From Planctomycetota bacterium (GTDB lineage Bacteria; Planctomycetota; B15-G4; JADJEK01), in contig JACQZJ010000066.1 of NCBI GenBank assembly GCA_016213895.1, positions 1 through 60,059 on the forward strand: DNA of 60,059 nucleotides, given 5' to 3'. A program made the translations under genes and the position numbers. This document shows, piece after piece, positions 40,020-50,634 of the stretch (position 1 is its first letter; each line of letters starts with the position of its first letter). The notes beneath the pieces were generated by a model that had not been told where the DNA came from, did not search any database, and saw only the letters and a list, made by a program, of their open reading frames with translations.

Positions 40020-41120
40020 TCAACGACGCTCTCGCGCCCCTCGGCGAATCGCCCGGGCAGCCGAGAGCGCGCGCAGGCGCGGCACGCACCGCCGCAGGAT
40101 CTTGGCGAGCGTGGCGAGGTCGCGGCCGGGATCGATCCAGCGCGTCGCCCCGAGCGCGACCGGGCAGTTCCTGAAGCCCGCATCCGGGTCGATCTGCCCC
40201 TCGCGGCGCAGGGCATCGGCCACGGCCGCCATGCGGCAGCCCCCGCGGCAAACGTCGAGCACGCCGCAGCTCCGGCAGGGTTCGCCGATGCTCTCGCGCA
40301 GGTCGCCGCGTTCCGTCAGGACGAGGCCCTGCTCGGCGTCGAAGCGGCCGATGCTGAGCTCCCTGAAGGTCGAGGTGAAGCGGCAAGGGAACACTTCCCG
40401 CGTGCGTGCCTTGATGGCGACCTGGCCCTCGCCGCAGGCGCAGAAGCGGCGCTCGGCCAGGCGCAAGAAAGCGCGATAACTCAGCCTCCTGAGGCGCGAC
40501 CAAGTCGGCCCGAAGCTGTCTCCCAGCACCAAGCGCAGCGGCCGCGCGCGGCGGCGGACCTTCGGGAAGGCGCGCAGGAAGCGGGCGATCTCCGCGCCGC
40601 CGAGGAAGAAGTCGTCGGGGAGCGACCGGGCGCGCCCGGCGAACGTCAGGTTGCCGGCGTGCAGGGTCTGCGCACCCAGTCCGCGGGCGAAGTCGGCCAG
40701 CTCCCCGAAGCGCGCGGCGTTGTGGGCGTGGACCACGGTGAAGACCTCGACGCCGACGTCCTGGCGTTCGCGCCGGATGCGCTCCATGGCGGAGACCACG
40801 GCGTCGAAGTCGCCGGGTGGCGCGAGCAGCTCGTGGGTCTGGCGATCAGGGCCGTGCAGGCTGAAGCCCACGCGATGAACGCCGCTCCGCAGCTCGAACT
40901 CGGCCGCGCCAGGGCGCGCCAGAACCATCGAGTGGCGCTCCGGGAGCCTGGCATCGAGCTGGTCGGTGAAGTAGATGCGGTGGGCAATCCCGTGGCGCTC
41001 GAGGTCTCGGGCCAGGTCTTCCGTGGCCGCGACGTCGTCCGTGTCCGCGGGCTTGCAGAAGCAGTGGGGACAGCCCTTGCGGCAGTTGTCGTGAACGATC
41101 CAGGCCAGATCGGGTCTCAT
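40020..41120 (-). CDS. Radical SAM/SPASM-domain protein
   Basis: A 366-residue radical SAM enzyme. The cluster motif is DNCRKGCPHCFCKP (C-x3-C-x2-C, within the first 25 residues), followed by a helix-rich barrel with VGFSLHGPDR and VFTVVHAHNAARF. The C-terminal auxiliary cluster region is CRSCGVLDVCRGGCRM, a SPASM signature. The ATG at 41120 is used because upstream residues in the longer ORF (from 41180) are Arg/Gly-rich and unlike protein. Substrate unknown; no small precursor peptide gene is seen nearby. It is the second SPASM protein in the window, distinct from that at 1557. Confidence 0.85.
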   Translation of the reverse strand: MRPDLAWIVHDNCRKGCPHCFCKPADTDDVAATEDLARDLERHGIAHRIYFTDQLDARLPERHSMVLARPGAAEFELRSGVHRVGFSLHGPDRQTHELLAPPGDFDAVVSAMERIRRERQDVGVEVFTVVHAHNAARFGELADFARGLGAQTLHAGNLTFAGRARSLPDDFFLGGAEIARFLRAFPKVRRRARPLRLVLGDSFGPTWSRLRRLSYRAFLRLAERRFCACGEGQVAIKARTREVFPCRFTSTFRELSIGRFDAEQGLVLTERGDLRESIGEPCRSCGVLDVCRGGCRMAAVADALRREGQIDPDAGFRNCPVALGATRWIDPGRDLATLAKILRRCVPRLRALSAARAIRRGARERR

Positions 41121-41291
41121 GCCCGGCTCCCGCAGGCCGCGGGGACCGCGGCCGCGCTCGCGCAGCCCGCGGTTCAGCATACCCTCTGGCGGCGCGCGGG
41201 GCCGCCCCGCGCCGCGCCCGAAGGGTGCTGCTCATTGACAGCCGGAACGAATCCCGATCAACTGTTCCGCCTGGAAGCCAAGAGAGACCAC

Positions 41292-41384
41292 GGAGAGGTG
41301 GCAGAGTGGTCGATTGCGGCAGCTTGCTAAGCTGTTGAGTGGGTTTTACCTGCTCCGGGGGTTCGAATCCCCCCCTCTCCGCCA
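41292..41384 (+). tRNA. tRNA-Ser (anticodon GCT)
   Basis: Acceptor GGAGAGG pairs with CCTCTCC, followed by discriminator G and an encoded CCA. The anticodon arm is GCAGC-TTGCTAA-GCTGT with anticodon GCT. A long variable arm, typical of Ser tRNAs, lies between it and the T arm (CCGGGGGTTCGAATCCCCCC). The anticodon excludes tRNA-Sec. Confidence 0.97.
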
Positions 41385-41390
41385 ACGTGC

Positions 41391-41429
41391 GAGAACCGCC
41401 CACGGCCCCTGCGCCGCGGGCGGTTTCTC
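41391..41429 (+). terminator. Hairpin after tRNA-Ser (terminator-like)
   Basis: GAGAACCGCCC pairs with GGGCGGTTTCTC (one bulged base) around a 16-nt loop. The run of T after the stem is weak, so factor-independent termination is plausible but not certain. Confidence 0.6.
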
Positions 41430-41488
41430 CATTTCCGCGGCGCGTTTCTCTCCTGCGGCCGCGCCGGCCGGAAGGTATCTTCAGGCGC

Positions 41489-41896
41489 ATGATGAAGAGA
41501 TGGGTTGATGCGGTGCTTGTCCTGCTCCTCGCGGCCGCGGCGGTCGGGTGCGTGGAGCGCAAGCTGTTCATCGCCACCGTGCCCGCCGAGGCGGACGTCT
41601 ACCTGGACGGCCACTACGTGGGCAAGAGCCCGGTGACCGTGCCGTTCACCCACTACGGCACGCGGGAGATCGTGGTGCGCAAGGCCGGCTACGAGGTCGT
41701 GCGCGAAGAGAAGATCCTCGAGCCGCCGCCGTTTCAAGAGTTCCCCTGGGACCTCTACTACGAGACCCTGACCTCGGATCTCTACATCGACGAGCGCCCC
41801 TTCAGCTTCGTCCTCACGCCGATCGATCCCGCCGAGATGACGCGCGAGGTCGTGGACGTCAAGATGGCCGAGGCCAAGGAGATCCGCGAGCGCTAG
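41489..41896 (+). CDS. PEGA-domain lipoprotein
   Basis: A 135-residue lipoprotein. The signal peptide ends in a lipobox AAAVGC (Cys near residue 21). FIATVPAEADVYLDGHYVGKSPV and HYGTREIVVRKAGYE are a classic PEGA domain. PEGA proteins are surface or periplasmic and often bind the cell wall or partner proteins. It precedes murD by 9 bases, so co-transcription with cell-wall synthesis is likely. The ATG at 41489 is used. Confidence 0.85.
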   Translation: MMKRWVDAVLVLLLAAAAVGCVERKLFIATVPAEADVYLDGHYVGKSPVTVPFTHYGTREIVVRKAGYEVVREEKILEPPPFQEFPWDLYYETLTSDLYIDERPFSFVLTPIDPAEMTREVVDVKMAEAKEIRER

Positions 41897-41905
41897 GGGA
41901 CGCCG

Positions 41906-43300
41906 ATGGGCTCGGTCCCGATCCTTCCCTACACCTTCCCGGCGGACGCCGAGCTGAAGGGCCGGCGCGTCCTGGTGATGGGCCTCGGCCTCTTCCAGGG
42001 GGGAGCGGCCGTGGTGCGCTTCCTGGTCGCGCGCGGCGCCGAGGTCGTGGTCACCGACCTGCGCTCCGAGGAGGCGCTCGCACCGACGCTGGCGGAGCTT
42101 CGCGGCGTCCCGTTCGCGCGCGTGCTGGGCGGCCACCGCACCGAGGACTTCCTCTCCGCCGACCTCGTGGTCGTGAACCCGGCGGTGCCCGCGGACTCGC
42201 TTTTCCTCGAGGCCGCGCAGGGCGCCGGCGTGCCCTTGACCAGCGAGGTGGGGCTCTGCCTCGCGCGCCTGCGCGCGCGCCTCGTGCTCGTCACCGGCTC
42301 CAAGGGCAAGACCACGACCGCCACGCTGCTCGAGCGCATGCTGCTCCGCGCCGGGCAGACCGCGGTCCTGGGCGGCAACGTGGGCGCGTCGCTGCTTTCC
42401 CGGGTCGACCGCCTGACGCGCGCCGACACCGCGGTCTTCGAGATCTCCTCCTTCCAGCTCGACCAGCTGCGCGGGCTGCCGCGCGCGCCGGAATGCGTGG
42501 TCATCACCAACCTCTTCCCGGTGCATCTCGACCGCCACGGCACTTTCGAGGCGTACTGCGCCGCCAAGCGCTCGGCCCTGGAGGGAGCGCGAAGCGCGGT
42601 CCTGAACCACGGCGACGCGCGCCTCTGCGAGCTGGCCGCGGGCGCCGCCCCGGAGGACGTCACCTGGTTCTCGGCAGCGGGCGCGCCGCCGCGCGGCTTC
42701 TTCTCCCCGGACGGCAAGTCGGTGCGCGCCGCGGGCGGGGAGGAGGTCCTGCGCGCGGGCGAGCTTCTCGTCCCGGGCGCGCACAACGTGCTGAACGCCA
42801 TGGCGGCGCTGGCCGCCGCCGAGCGCCTGGGCGCGCCGCGCGCCGCCGCCCTCGCCGCCGCGCGCGACTTTCCGGGCGTGGAGCATCGCCTCGAGTTCAT
42901 CGGCGAGCGCCGGGGCGTGCGCCTGGTGAACGACTCGATCGCCACCACGCCCCAGTCGACCCTCGCGGCGCTCGCCGCCCTGGAGGGGCCGCTCGTGCTC
43001 ATCGCCGGCGGCAAGGACTCGGGCTGCGACCTCGCGGCCCTGGCCGCCGCGATCGGCGCGCGCGTGCGCGTGCTGGTCGTCGCCGGCGAATCGGGTCCGC
43101 GGCTGGCGCAGGCGGTCGGCGCGCTGCCGGACGCGCCGCTCACCCTCCGCGCGCGCGACTTCGCCGCGGCCGTGGGCCTCGCGCTCGCCCAGGCCCGCCC
43201 GGGAGAGACCGTGCTCCTCTCCCCGGCGTTTCCCTCGTACGACCTCTTCCGGAACTTCCGCGAGAGGGGAGAGGCTTTCCGGCGGCTGGCAGGCCGTTGA
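41906..43300 (+). CDS. murD: UDP-N-acetylmuramoyl-L-alanine--glutamate ligase
   Basis: A 464-residue Mur ligase of the MurD type. The N-terminal UDP-MurNAc domain has VLVMGLGLFQGG. The ATP loop is VTGSKGKTTTATLLERML, and ISSFQLDQL and VVITNLFPVHLDRHGTFE follow. The last domain has LVNDSIATTPQSTLAALAAL and SPAFPSYDLFRNFRERGEAF. In E. coli-type MurD the corresponding stretch is NDSKATN; here Ile stands in the Lys position. This may reflect a divergent subfamily (for example an L-Glu-specific enzyme), which is speculative. The enzyme adds glutamate to the peptidoglycan precursor in the cytoplasm. Confidence 0.85.
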   Translation: MGSVPILPYTFPADAELKGRRVLVMGLGLFQGGAAVVRFLVARGAEVVVTDLRSEEALAPTLAELRGVPFARVLGGHRTEDFLSADLVVVNPAVPADSLFLEAAQGAGVPLTSEVGLCLARLRARLVLVTGSKGKTTTATLLERMLLRAGQTAVLGGNVGASLLSRVDRLTRADTAVFEISSFQLDQLRGLPRAPECVVITNLFPVHLDRHGTFEAYCAAKRSALEGARSAVLNHGDARLCELAAGAAPEDVTWFSAAGAPPRGFFSPDGKSVRAAGGEEVLRAGELLVPGAHNVLNAMAALAAAERLGAPRAAALAAARDFPGVEHRLEFIGERRGVRLVNDSIATTPQSTLAALAALEGPLVLIAGGKDSGCDLAALAAAIGARVRVLVVAGESGPRLAQAVGALPDAPLTLRARDFAAAVGLALAQARPGETVLLSPAFPSYDLFRNFRERGEAFRRLAGR

Positions 43301-43532
43301 AAAGATCATCCTGCCTGCGGCGGCGCCTCTCGGCCGATCTCGACCGAGATGCGCTCGCCTCGGCTACGGAGCACTTCTTCAACGGCCTGCTGGCTATACA
43401 GTAGCCTGGACCGCTCGCGACGCAGTTGCCTGCGGTCCGCGCGCTCCATAGAGTAGCCTTCAAGAACGGCTGCCGGCGTTTCGATACTACGAGGTCGGCC
43501 AGAGCGGCATCCCTGCGTCGCAAGGCTCACCG
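43301..43532. other. Upstream region of mcsA with short repeats
   Basis: No convincing gene is present: the small minus-strand ORF here has low G+C at third positions compared with neighbours. It contains AGTAGCCT at 43400-43407 and 43452-43459, and an inverted pair GGACCG (43408-43413) / CGGTCC (43433-43438). TATACA at 43395-43400 may be a -10. No CtsR-type operator is visible. Confidence 0.3.
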
Positions 43533-44075
43533 ATGAACAACATCTGCCAGAAGTGCAAGAAGGCCCGAGCCACGGTCCATCTCACCGAGATCGACACGGA
43601 GAACAACAGGCCGCAGCAGATGCACCTCTGCGACGCCTGCGCGCGCGAGAGTTCGGCGCCGCCCAAGCCGCCGCAGGGCCAGGCGCTGACCTTCTCCGCC
43701 ATGCTGAGCAGCCTGCAGGAGAAGTCGCCAGGGGGCAAGCCCGGCGGGCTGAAGCTCGTCTGTCCCGAGTGCGGCATGTCCTACCAGGAGTTCCGCGTGA
43801 AGGGGCGCTTCGGCTGCCTGAGCTGCTACGACGCGTTCGGGGAGAACCTCCGCCTGCTTCTGGAGAAGGTCCACGGCGCCAGCCAGTACGTCGGGCCGCT
43901 GCCGTCCGGGAAGTCCGCCGGGGCGCGCAGCTCGGCGGCGCTCGAGCAGGAGCTGGTCTACCTGCGGCGGCGGCTGAATCGGGTGGTGAAGGACGAGGAC
44001 TACGAGGAGGCCGCCCGCATCCGGGACCGCATCGCCGCGGTCGAGCAGTCCCTGCAGGAGCCGCGGCATGAGTGA
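43533..44075 (+). CDS. mcsA: McsA, activator of protein-arginine kinase
   Basis: A 180-residue zinc-binding protein. The Cys pairs are CQKC (N-terminus), CDAC, CPEC and CLSC, which form the two zinc sites of McsA. The C-terminus is a UVR motif (ELVYLRRRLNRVVKDEDYEEAARIRD). McsA stimulates McsB and helps deliver clients to ClpC. It overlaps mcsB by 8 bases and clpC follows, as in Firmicutes and some planctomycetes. Confidence 0.9.
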   Translation: MNNICQKCKKARATVHLTEIDTENNRPQQMHLCDACARESSAPPKPPQGQALTFSAMLSSLQEKSPGGKPGGLKLVCPECGMSYQEFRVKGRFGCLSCYDAFGENLRLLLEKVHGASQYVGPLPSGKSAGARSSAALEQELVYLRRRLNRVVKDEDYEEAARIRDRIAAVEQSLQEPRHE

Positions 44076-45207
44076 CGGGTCCGCGGTGAACGTCGGCGAG
44101 TGGCTGCGCGGGACGGGGACGGACGCCGAGATCGTCATCTCGTCGCGCGTGCGCCTGGCGCGCAACGTGACCGGCTTCCCGCTGAAGGCGCGCCTTTCCG
44201 CGGAGGACGCCGCGATCCTGTGCGACCACCTGCGCGCGCGCATCGAGACGGTCGACGTCGGCGCGCGCCTCAGGCACACGTCGCTTTCCGCCCTGGACGA
44301 GGTGGCGCGCCTGGTCTTGGTCGAGCGCCGGCTGATCAGCCTCGAGCAGGCCAACGCGGAGGGCGAGCGCGCGGTCCTCAACGACGCGTCCGGGTCGCTC
44401 GCCGTGATGCTGAACGAGGAAGACCACCTGCGCATCCAGGTACTCGCCTCGGGCTCGGCCCTGCGCGAGACGTTCCAGCGCGCCCTGGCCGTGGAGACGG
44501 CGCTCGGCACGGTGCTCGACTTCGCCTTCCACGAGCGCTTCGGCTACCTGACCTCGTGCCCGACCAACGTCGGCACCGGCATGCGCGTCTCGGTCATGCT
44601 GCACCTGCCGGCGCTGGTCATCAGCAAGCAGATCGACAAGGTGTTCAACTCGGTCGCCAAGATGAACCTGGCGGTGCGCGGCTTCTACGGCGAGGGCACC
44701 AAGGCGCTGAGCGACCTCTACCAGATCTCGAACCAGGTCACGCTCGGCAAGGCCCCCGAGACGCTCCTCGACGACGTGGCGCGCGTCCTGCCGCGCATCA
44801 TCTCCTTCGAGCGGGACCTGCGGTCGCAGATGCTGACGAGCGACCGCGTGGTGGTCGAGGACCGCGTGTTCCGCGCCCTCGGCCTGCTCAGGAACGCGCG
44901 CCTGATCAGCAGCGATGAGGCCTTCGACCTGCTCTCCGTGCTGCGCATGGGCGTGCATCTCGGGGTCGTTCCCGGCCTGGACATCCAGACGGTCAACCGC
45001 ATCTTCGTCATCTCCCAGCCGGGCCACCTCCAGGCCGCGCACGGCGCCAAGGCCCTGGAGCCGAAGGAGCGTGACGAGCTGCGCGCGCGCGCCATCCGCG
45101 GCCTGCTCGGCGCCCTCTGCGCCTCTCCGCAGGAGAGGCTCATCCGGCATTCACGGTTTTCACGCGGGTCGCTTGAGCTGAAAACCCCCGTGACTCCGCC
45201 GGCGTGA
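44068..45207 (+). CDS. mcsB: McsB, protein-arginine kinase
   Basis: A 379-residue ATP:guanidophosphotransferase-family kinase. EIVISSRVRLARNVTGFPL is the N-terminal signature, MLNEEDHLRIQVLASGSAL the catalytic-loop region, and LTSCPTNVGTGMRVSVMLHL the phosphagen kinase signature with the active-site Cys. VRGFYGEGTKALSDLYQ follows. It phosphorylates arginines on proteins, tagging them for ClpC. The overlap with mcsA indicates translational coupling. Confidence 0.93.
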   Translation: MSDGSAVNVGEWLRGTGTDAEIVISSRVRLARNVTGFPLKARLSAEDAAILCDHLRARIETVDVGARLRHTSLSALDEVARLVLVERRLISLEQANAEGERAVLNDASGSLAVMLNEEDHLRIQVLASGSALRETFQRALAVETALGTVLDFAFHERFGYLTSCPTNVGTGMRVSVMLHLPALVISKQIDKVFNSVAKMNLAVRGFYGEGTKALSDLYQISNQVTLGKAPETLLDDVARVLPRIISFERDLRSQMLTSDRVVVEDRVFRALGLLRNARLISSDEAFDLLSVLRMGVHLGVVPGLDIQTVNRIFVISQPGHLQAAHGAKALEPKERDELRARAIRGLLGALCASPQERLIRHSRFSRGSLELKTPVTPPA

Positions 45208-45640
45208 CGGGATGAGAACCTGGGCAAGGCGTCCCTCGTGAAGTCGGGTTGCGGGCGATAGCCTGCGATGAGCCGCCCGGCGGGCAGCCGCGATCCACGA
45301 GTTGGACTTGCCTTCGCCGCCACTCGACGTCCGCGCCGCGCGTCAGGCACGGAACGTGCGCAGATTCTTCGTTGGAGATTCGCCGGCCGCCCTCGACCGG
45401 GCCGCAAGCTCTGTCTAGGAAAGCCTTCGGATCTTCGTGTCAGCCCCGCCGCCCGGGCCGCGGGGCGCGCAGGCACCTGGATCTGTCGTGCCCGGTGTGA
45501 CGGGATGTCGTAGCGTGCAACAAATCGACGGGTAGCGTGCGCGAAAGGCTCACGAAAACCAGTGCCGGACCCGAAAACAGCTTGGAGCGAGCCAACACCC
45601 GGTCTCGACCCAGCCCCGGCACCCGAGAGGACAGAAGACG
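45208..45640. other. Gap before clpC with a 22-bp-period direct repeat
   Basis: No gene is supportable in these 433 bases. A 9-bp direct repeat GTAGCGTGC lies at 45510-45518 and 45532-45540, two helical turns apart. It could bind a regulator of clpC. No CtsR consensus operator is seen. Confidence 0.35.
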
Positions 45641-48094
<2,454 letters not shown>

Positions 48095-48109
48095 GGCGCG
48101 GCGCGGCGC

Positions 48110-50521
48110 TCAGTCGCCGCCCTGGAGCTGCAGCTCGACCTCGGCGAAACCCACGCCGCGCTTCTCGGCGTTGCCCTCGGTCGTCTCCAAGACGAGCAGC
48201 ATGAGACGGTGCACCTGCGTGGGCTTGGGGAAGCGGAACGCGGTCTTGCGCGCCGCGTCGCCGTCCATCTCGAACTCGAAGGTCTGCTTGCGGTTCACCT
48301 CGACGCGCACGCGCTTGACGCGCCGGTCGCGCGTCATGTCCGTGGTCGCGCAGTGGGAGAGGAGCAGGGTGTCGGCGCGCACCGGGCGCTCGAGGTCGAG
48401 CACGAGGGACGGCTGCGGGTCGTTGTCCGCGCTCACCCAGCCGCGGCTCAGCAGGTTGTCGGCCGCGAGGTGCGCCGCCCGGTCGTCGCCGAGTTCGCTC
48501 GAGGCGCGGCACAGCACGCGCGTCTGCGTCAGCAGGTTGCGCGCCGCGTCGCCGGCGTAGCGCACCAGCATCGGGTCGGGCGCGGCGGTGATGCGCACCT
48601 CGAGCGCGGCGGAGCGCAGGAGCGCGGGCTCGGCGGAAGCGGCCGCGGGATCGGCGACCCGCACGTCGGCCCAGACCTGGTACGTCCCGGTGCGCGGGAA
48701 GACGTACTGCACCGCGAAGCGCTCGCCGCCGCACGGCCGTGCCGCGTCGCCCTCGATCGCGGCGAGGAGCAACGGTTCGTCGACCGCGCGGTCGGCGGCG
48801 TACCAGTACTCGACCTTCGCGACGCGCGGACTCGTCTCTTCCGGCCAGGTGTAGGCCGCGAGCGCGCGCTCCCCGAAGGCCGAGATCCAGATGGCGAGCG
48901 GCGAGTCGCCCGAGGCGCAGAGCGACACGTCCGCGGTCGGGTCCTCGCCGCCGTAGGCCGCGGCGCGCGCTTCTCCCCGCGAGCCGGTGGTGGCGCCGGT
49001 GGCGCGCGAGAGGAAGAGCAGCGCGAAGCAGGTGTTCGGCTGCCCCTCGCCCCAGCCCGGCGCCGACCAGGAACCGTCGCCGTTCTGCGTGTCCACCAGG
49101 AAGCGCGCCCCCTCGCGGTACCAGTCGTGCTCGCCGATGCGCGAGCGGCCGAGCAGGCCGCCGACGCGCTCGAGGCCGTAGAGCCAGTACTGCAGGTAGC
49201 GGTTCTGGTGGCCCTCGTTCGGCTTGACGTTGTTCCTCACGTCCCAGTGCTCATCGATCCAGCGCAGGCCCTGCTCGATGCCCTCCTTCACGTCGCCGCG
49301 CTTCTTGTGATGCTGCTCGTCGATGATGGCGAGAATGCCGACGCCTGCCGCGGTCATGCTGAGGGAAGGGCCAGAGCCGGGGTGATAGCTGAAGCCCGCG
49401 GCCGCGTAAGGGTTGCGCTTCTCCTCCTTATGCAGGAGAGCGAAGTCGGCGAGGCGGTTCCACACGGGCTGCGGCACCTTGAAGCCCGCCTTCGCGGCCA
49501 TGCGCAGCGCCAGGGCGGCGTACTGGGTGTTCGACATGTCCCGGGCGCCGTCCGGGTAGGCGAAGCCGCCCTGGACCTGCCAGGAGATCAGCTCGTCCAC
49601 CATCTCCTGGATGCGCGCCGCGTCCTTGGGATCGCCGTAAGTGGCGAGCGCGATGATGTGGCAGGCGATGGCGTAGGTCTTGTGCGACGCGTTGGCCCTC
49701 AAGAACTCGACGCCGCGCAGGACCGACGGGTGGCCGCGCGGCAGGCCGGCCTTCTGCAGGGCGTAGACCGCGAGCGCGGTCTGGCCGGTGCGGTAGGCGA
49801 CCGCTTCGAAGCTCCACGAGCCGTCCAGCTCCTGGCTGTCGAGCAGGTAGAGGACTGCCTCGTCGATGGTGGAGGCGATGCGGTCCTGGACCTCGTGCCA
49901 CGCCTCTTCCTCCGCGCTCCCAGGCGCGCGCAGCGGCCGCGGCGCCGCGGTCACCGCCAGGCGGAAGCGGCCGAGCGCGTGTTGGCTGCCGTAGGCGAAG
50001 CGCAGGGAGAAGCGCAGCCAGGTCCCGGTCTTGTGCGCCAGGTCGCGGGACGTCTCCACCACGGCCACGTGGGTTGTCCCGACCTGCGGGTAGATCGACC
50101 AGCCGGTGTTCTGCAGGCCGTCGCACAGACCCGAGACGTCCTGCGTGTCCTGGGAGTAGTCCGCCGTGGGTCGGACGAGCGGGACCGGGAAGTCCTTCTG
50201 CGCGTGCTTGGAGCGCGCCTCGACGCCGAGCTCAGAGAGCACGAAGTTGCCGTTCCCGGCGCGGCCGGGCCCGCGGTGCGGCAGGCTCTCGTCCGGGAGC
50301 ACCTCGAGGCGGAATCCGGTGATGGGCGAGACCTCGGTGAAGCACTCCTTGTCGGCGCTCGGCCCCGAGACCAGGATCGAGCCGTCCGGCAGGGTCTCGA
50401 AGGTCGCGTCTCCTTCCGCGGTGATCGTCGCCGGCGCGAGCACGGTCCACGTCGGGTTGGGCGCCTTCTCTTCCGGGAGCAGCGCCAGGCCCAGGGCGAC
50501 AAGGAGGTGGACGGTGTTCAT
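48110..50521 (-). CDS. Secreted terpene-cyclase-fold repeat protein with beta-sandwich domains
   Basis: An 803-residue protein. The N-terminus looks like a short signal (MNTVHLLVALGLALLP). Residues about 25-190 are a beta-rich domain (FETLPDGSILVSGP; FRLEVLPDESLPHR) resembling those preceding planctomycete cytochrome-type surface proteins. The middle, about residues 210-480, has alpha-alpha repeats of the prenyltransferase/squalene-hopene-cyclase type (YLLDSQELDGSWSFEAVAY; FLVDTQNGDGSWSAPGWG). The QxxDGSW repeats are seen but no DxDD cyclase motif, so it is probably not a cyclase. The C-terminal part is a sugar-binding-like sandwich. Convergent to clpC. Confidence 0.75.
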   Translation of the reverse strand: MNTVHLLVALGLALLPEEKAPNPTWTVLAPATITAEGDATFETLPDGSILVSGPSADKECFTEVSPITGFRLEVLPDESLPHRGPGRAGNGNFVLSELGVEARSKHAQKDFPVPLVRPTADYSQDTQDVSGLCDGLQNTGWSIYPQVGTTHVAVVETSRDLAHKTGTWLRFSLRFAYGSQHALGRFRLAVTAAPRPLRAPGSAEEEAWHEVQDRIASTIDEAVLYLLDSQELDGSWSFEAVAYRTGQTALAVYALQKAGLPRGHPSVLRGVEFLRANASHKTYAIACHIIALATYGDPKDAARIQEMVDELISWQVQGGFAYPDGARDMSNTQYAALALRMAAKAGFKVPQPVWNRLADFALLHKEEKRNPYAAAGFSYHPGSGPSLSMTAAGVGILAIIDEQHHKKRGDVKEGIEQGLRWIDEHWDVRNNVKPNEGHQNRYLQYWLYGLERVGGLLGRSRIGEHDWYREGARFLVDTQNGDGSWSAPGWGEGQPNTCFALLFLSRATGATTGSRGEARAAAYGGEDPTADVSLCASGDSPLAIWISAFGERALAAYTWPEETSPRVAKVEYWYAADRAVDEPLLLAAIEGDAARPCGGERFAVQYVFPRTGTYQVWADVRVADPAAASAEPALLRSAALEVRITAAPDPMLVRYAGDAARNLLTQTRVLCRASSELGDDRAAHLAADNLLSRGWVSADNDPQPSLVLDLERPVRADTLLLSHCATTDMTRDRRVKRVRVEVNRKQTFEFEMDGDAARKTAFRFPKPTQVHRLMLLVLETTEGNAEKRGVGFAEVELQLQGGD

Positions 50522-50634
50522 GGGCTGCTCGGGAAGGACTCGCGCCGGGTCACGCGCCGGTCAGGCCGGCTATGATACCAGCTCGCGCCCGGCCCTGCGG
50601 GGGAGCGCCGGTTGTCGAAAAGGAGGCCTGCATC

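Noticed and set aside
41292-41384. tRNA-Ser as possible tRNA-Sec
   Set aside because: The anticodon is GCT, not TCA, and arm lengths are those of a normal serine tRNA.
43306-43530. 74-codon minus-strand ORF between murD and mcsA
   Set aside because: Its third-position G+C is well below that of neighbouring genes and its start abuts the mcsA start, so it is more likely a control region.
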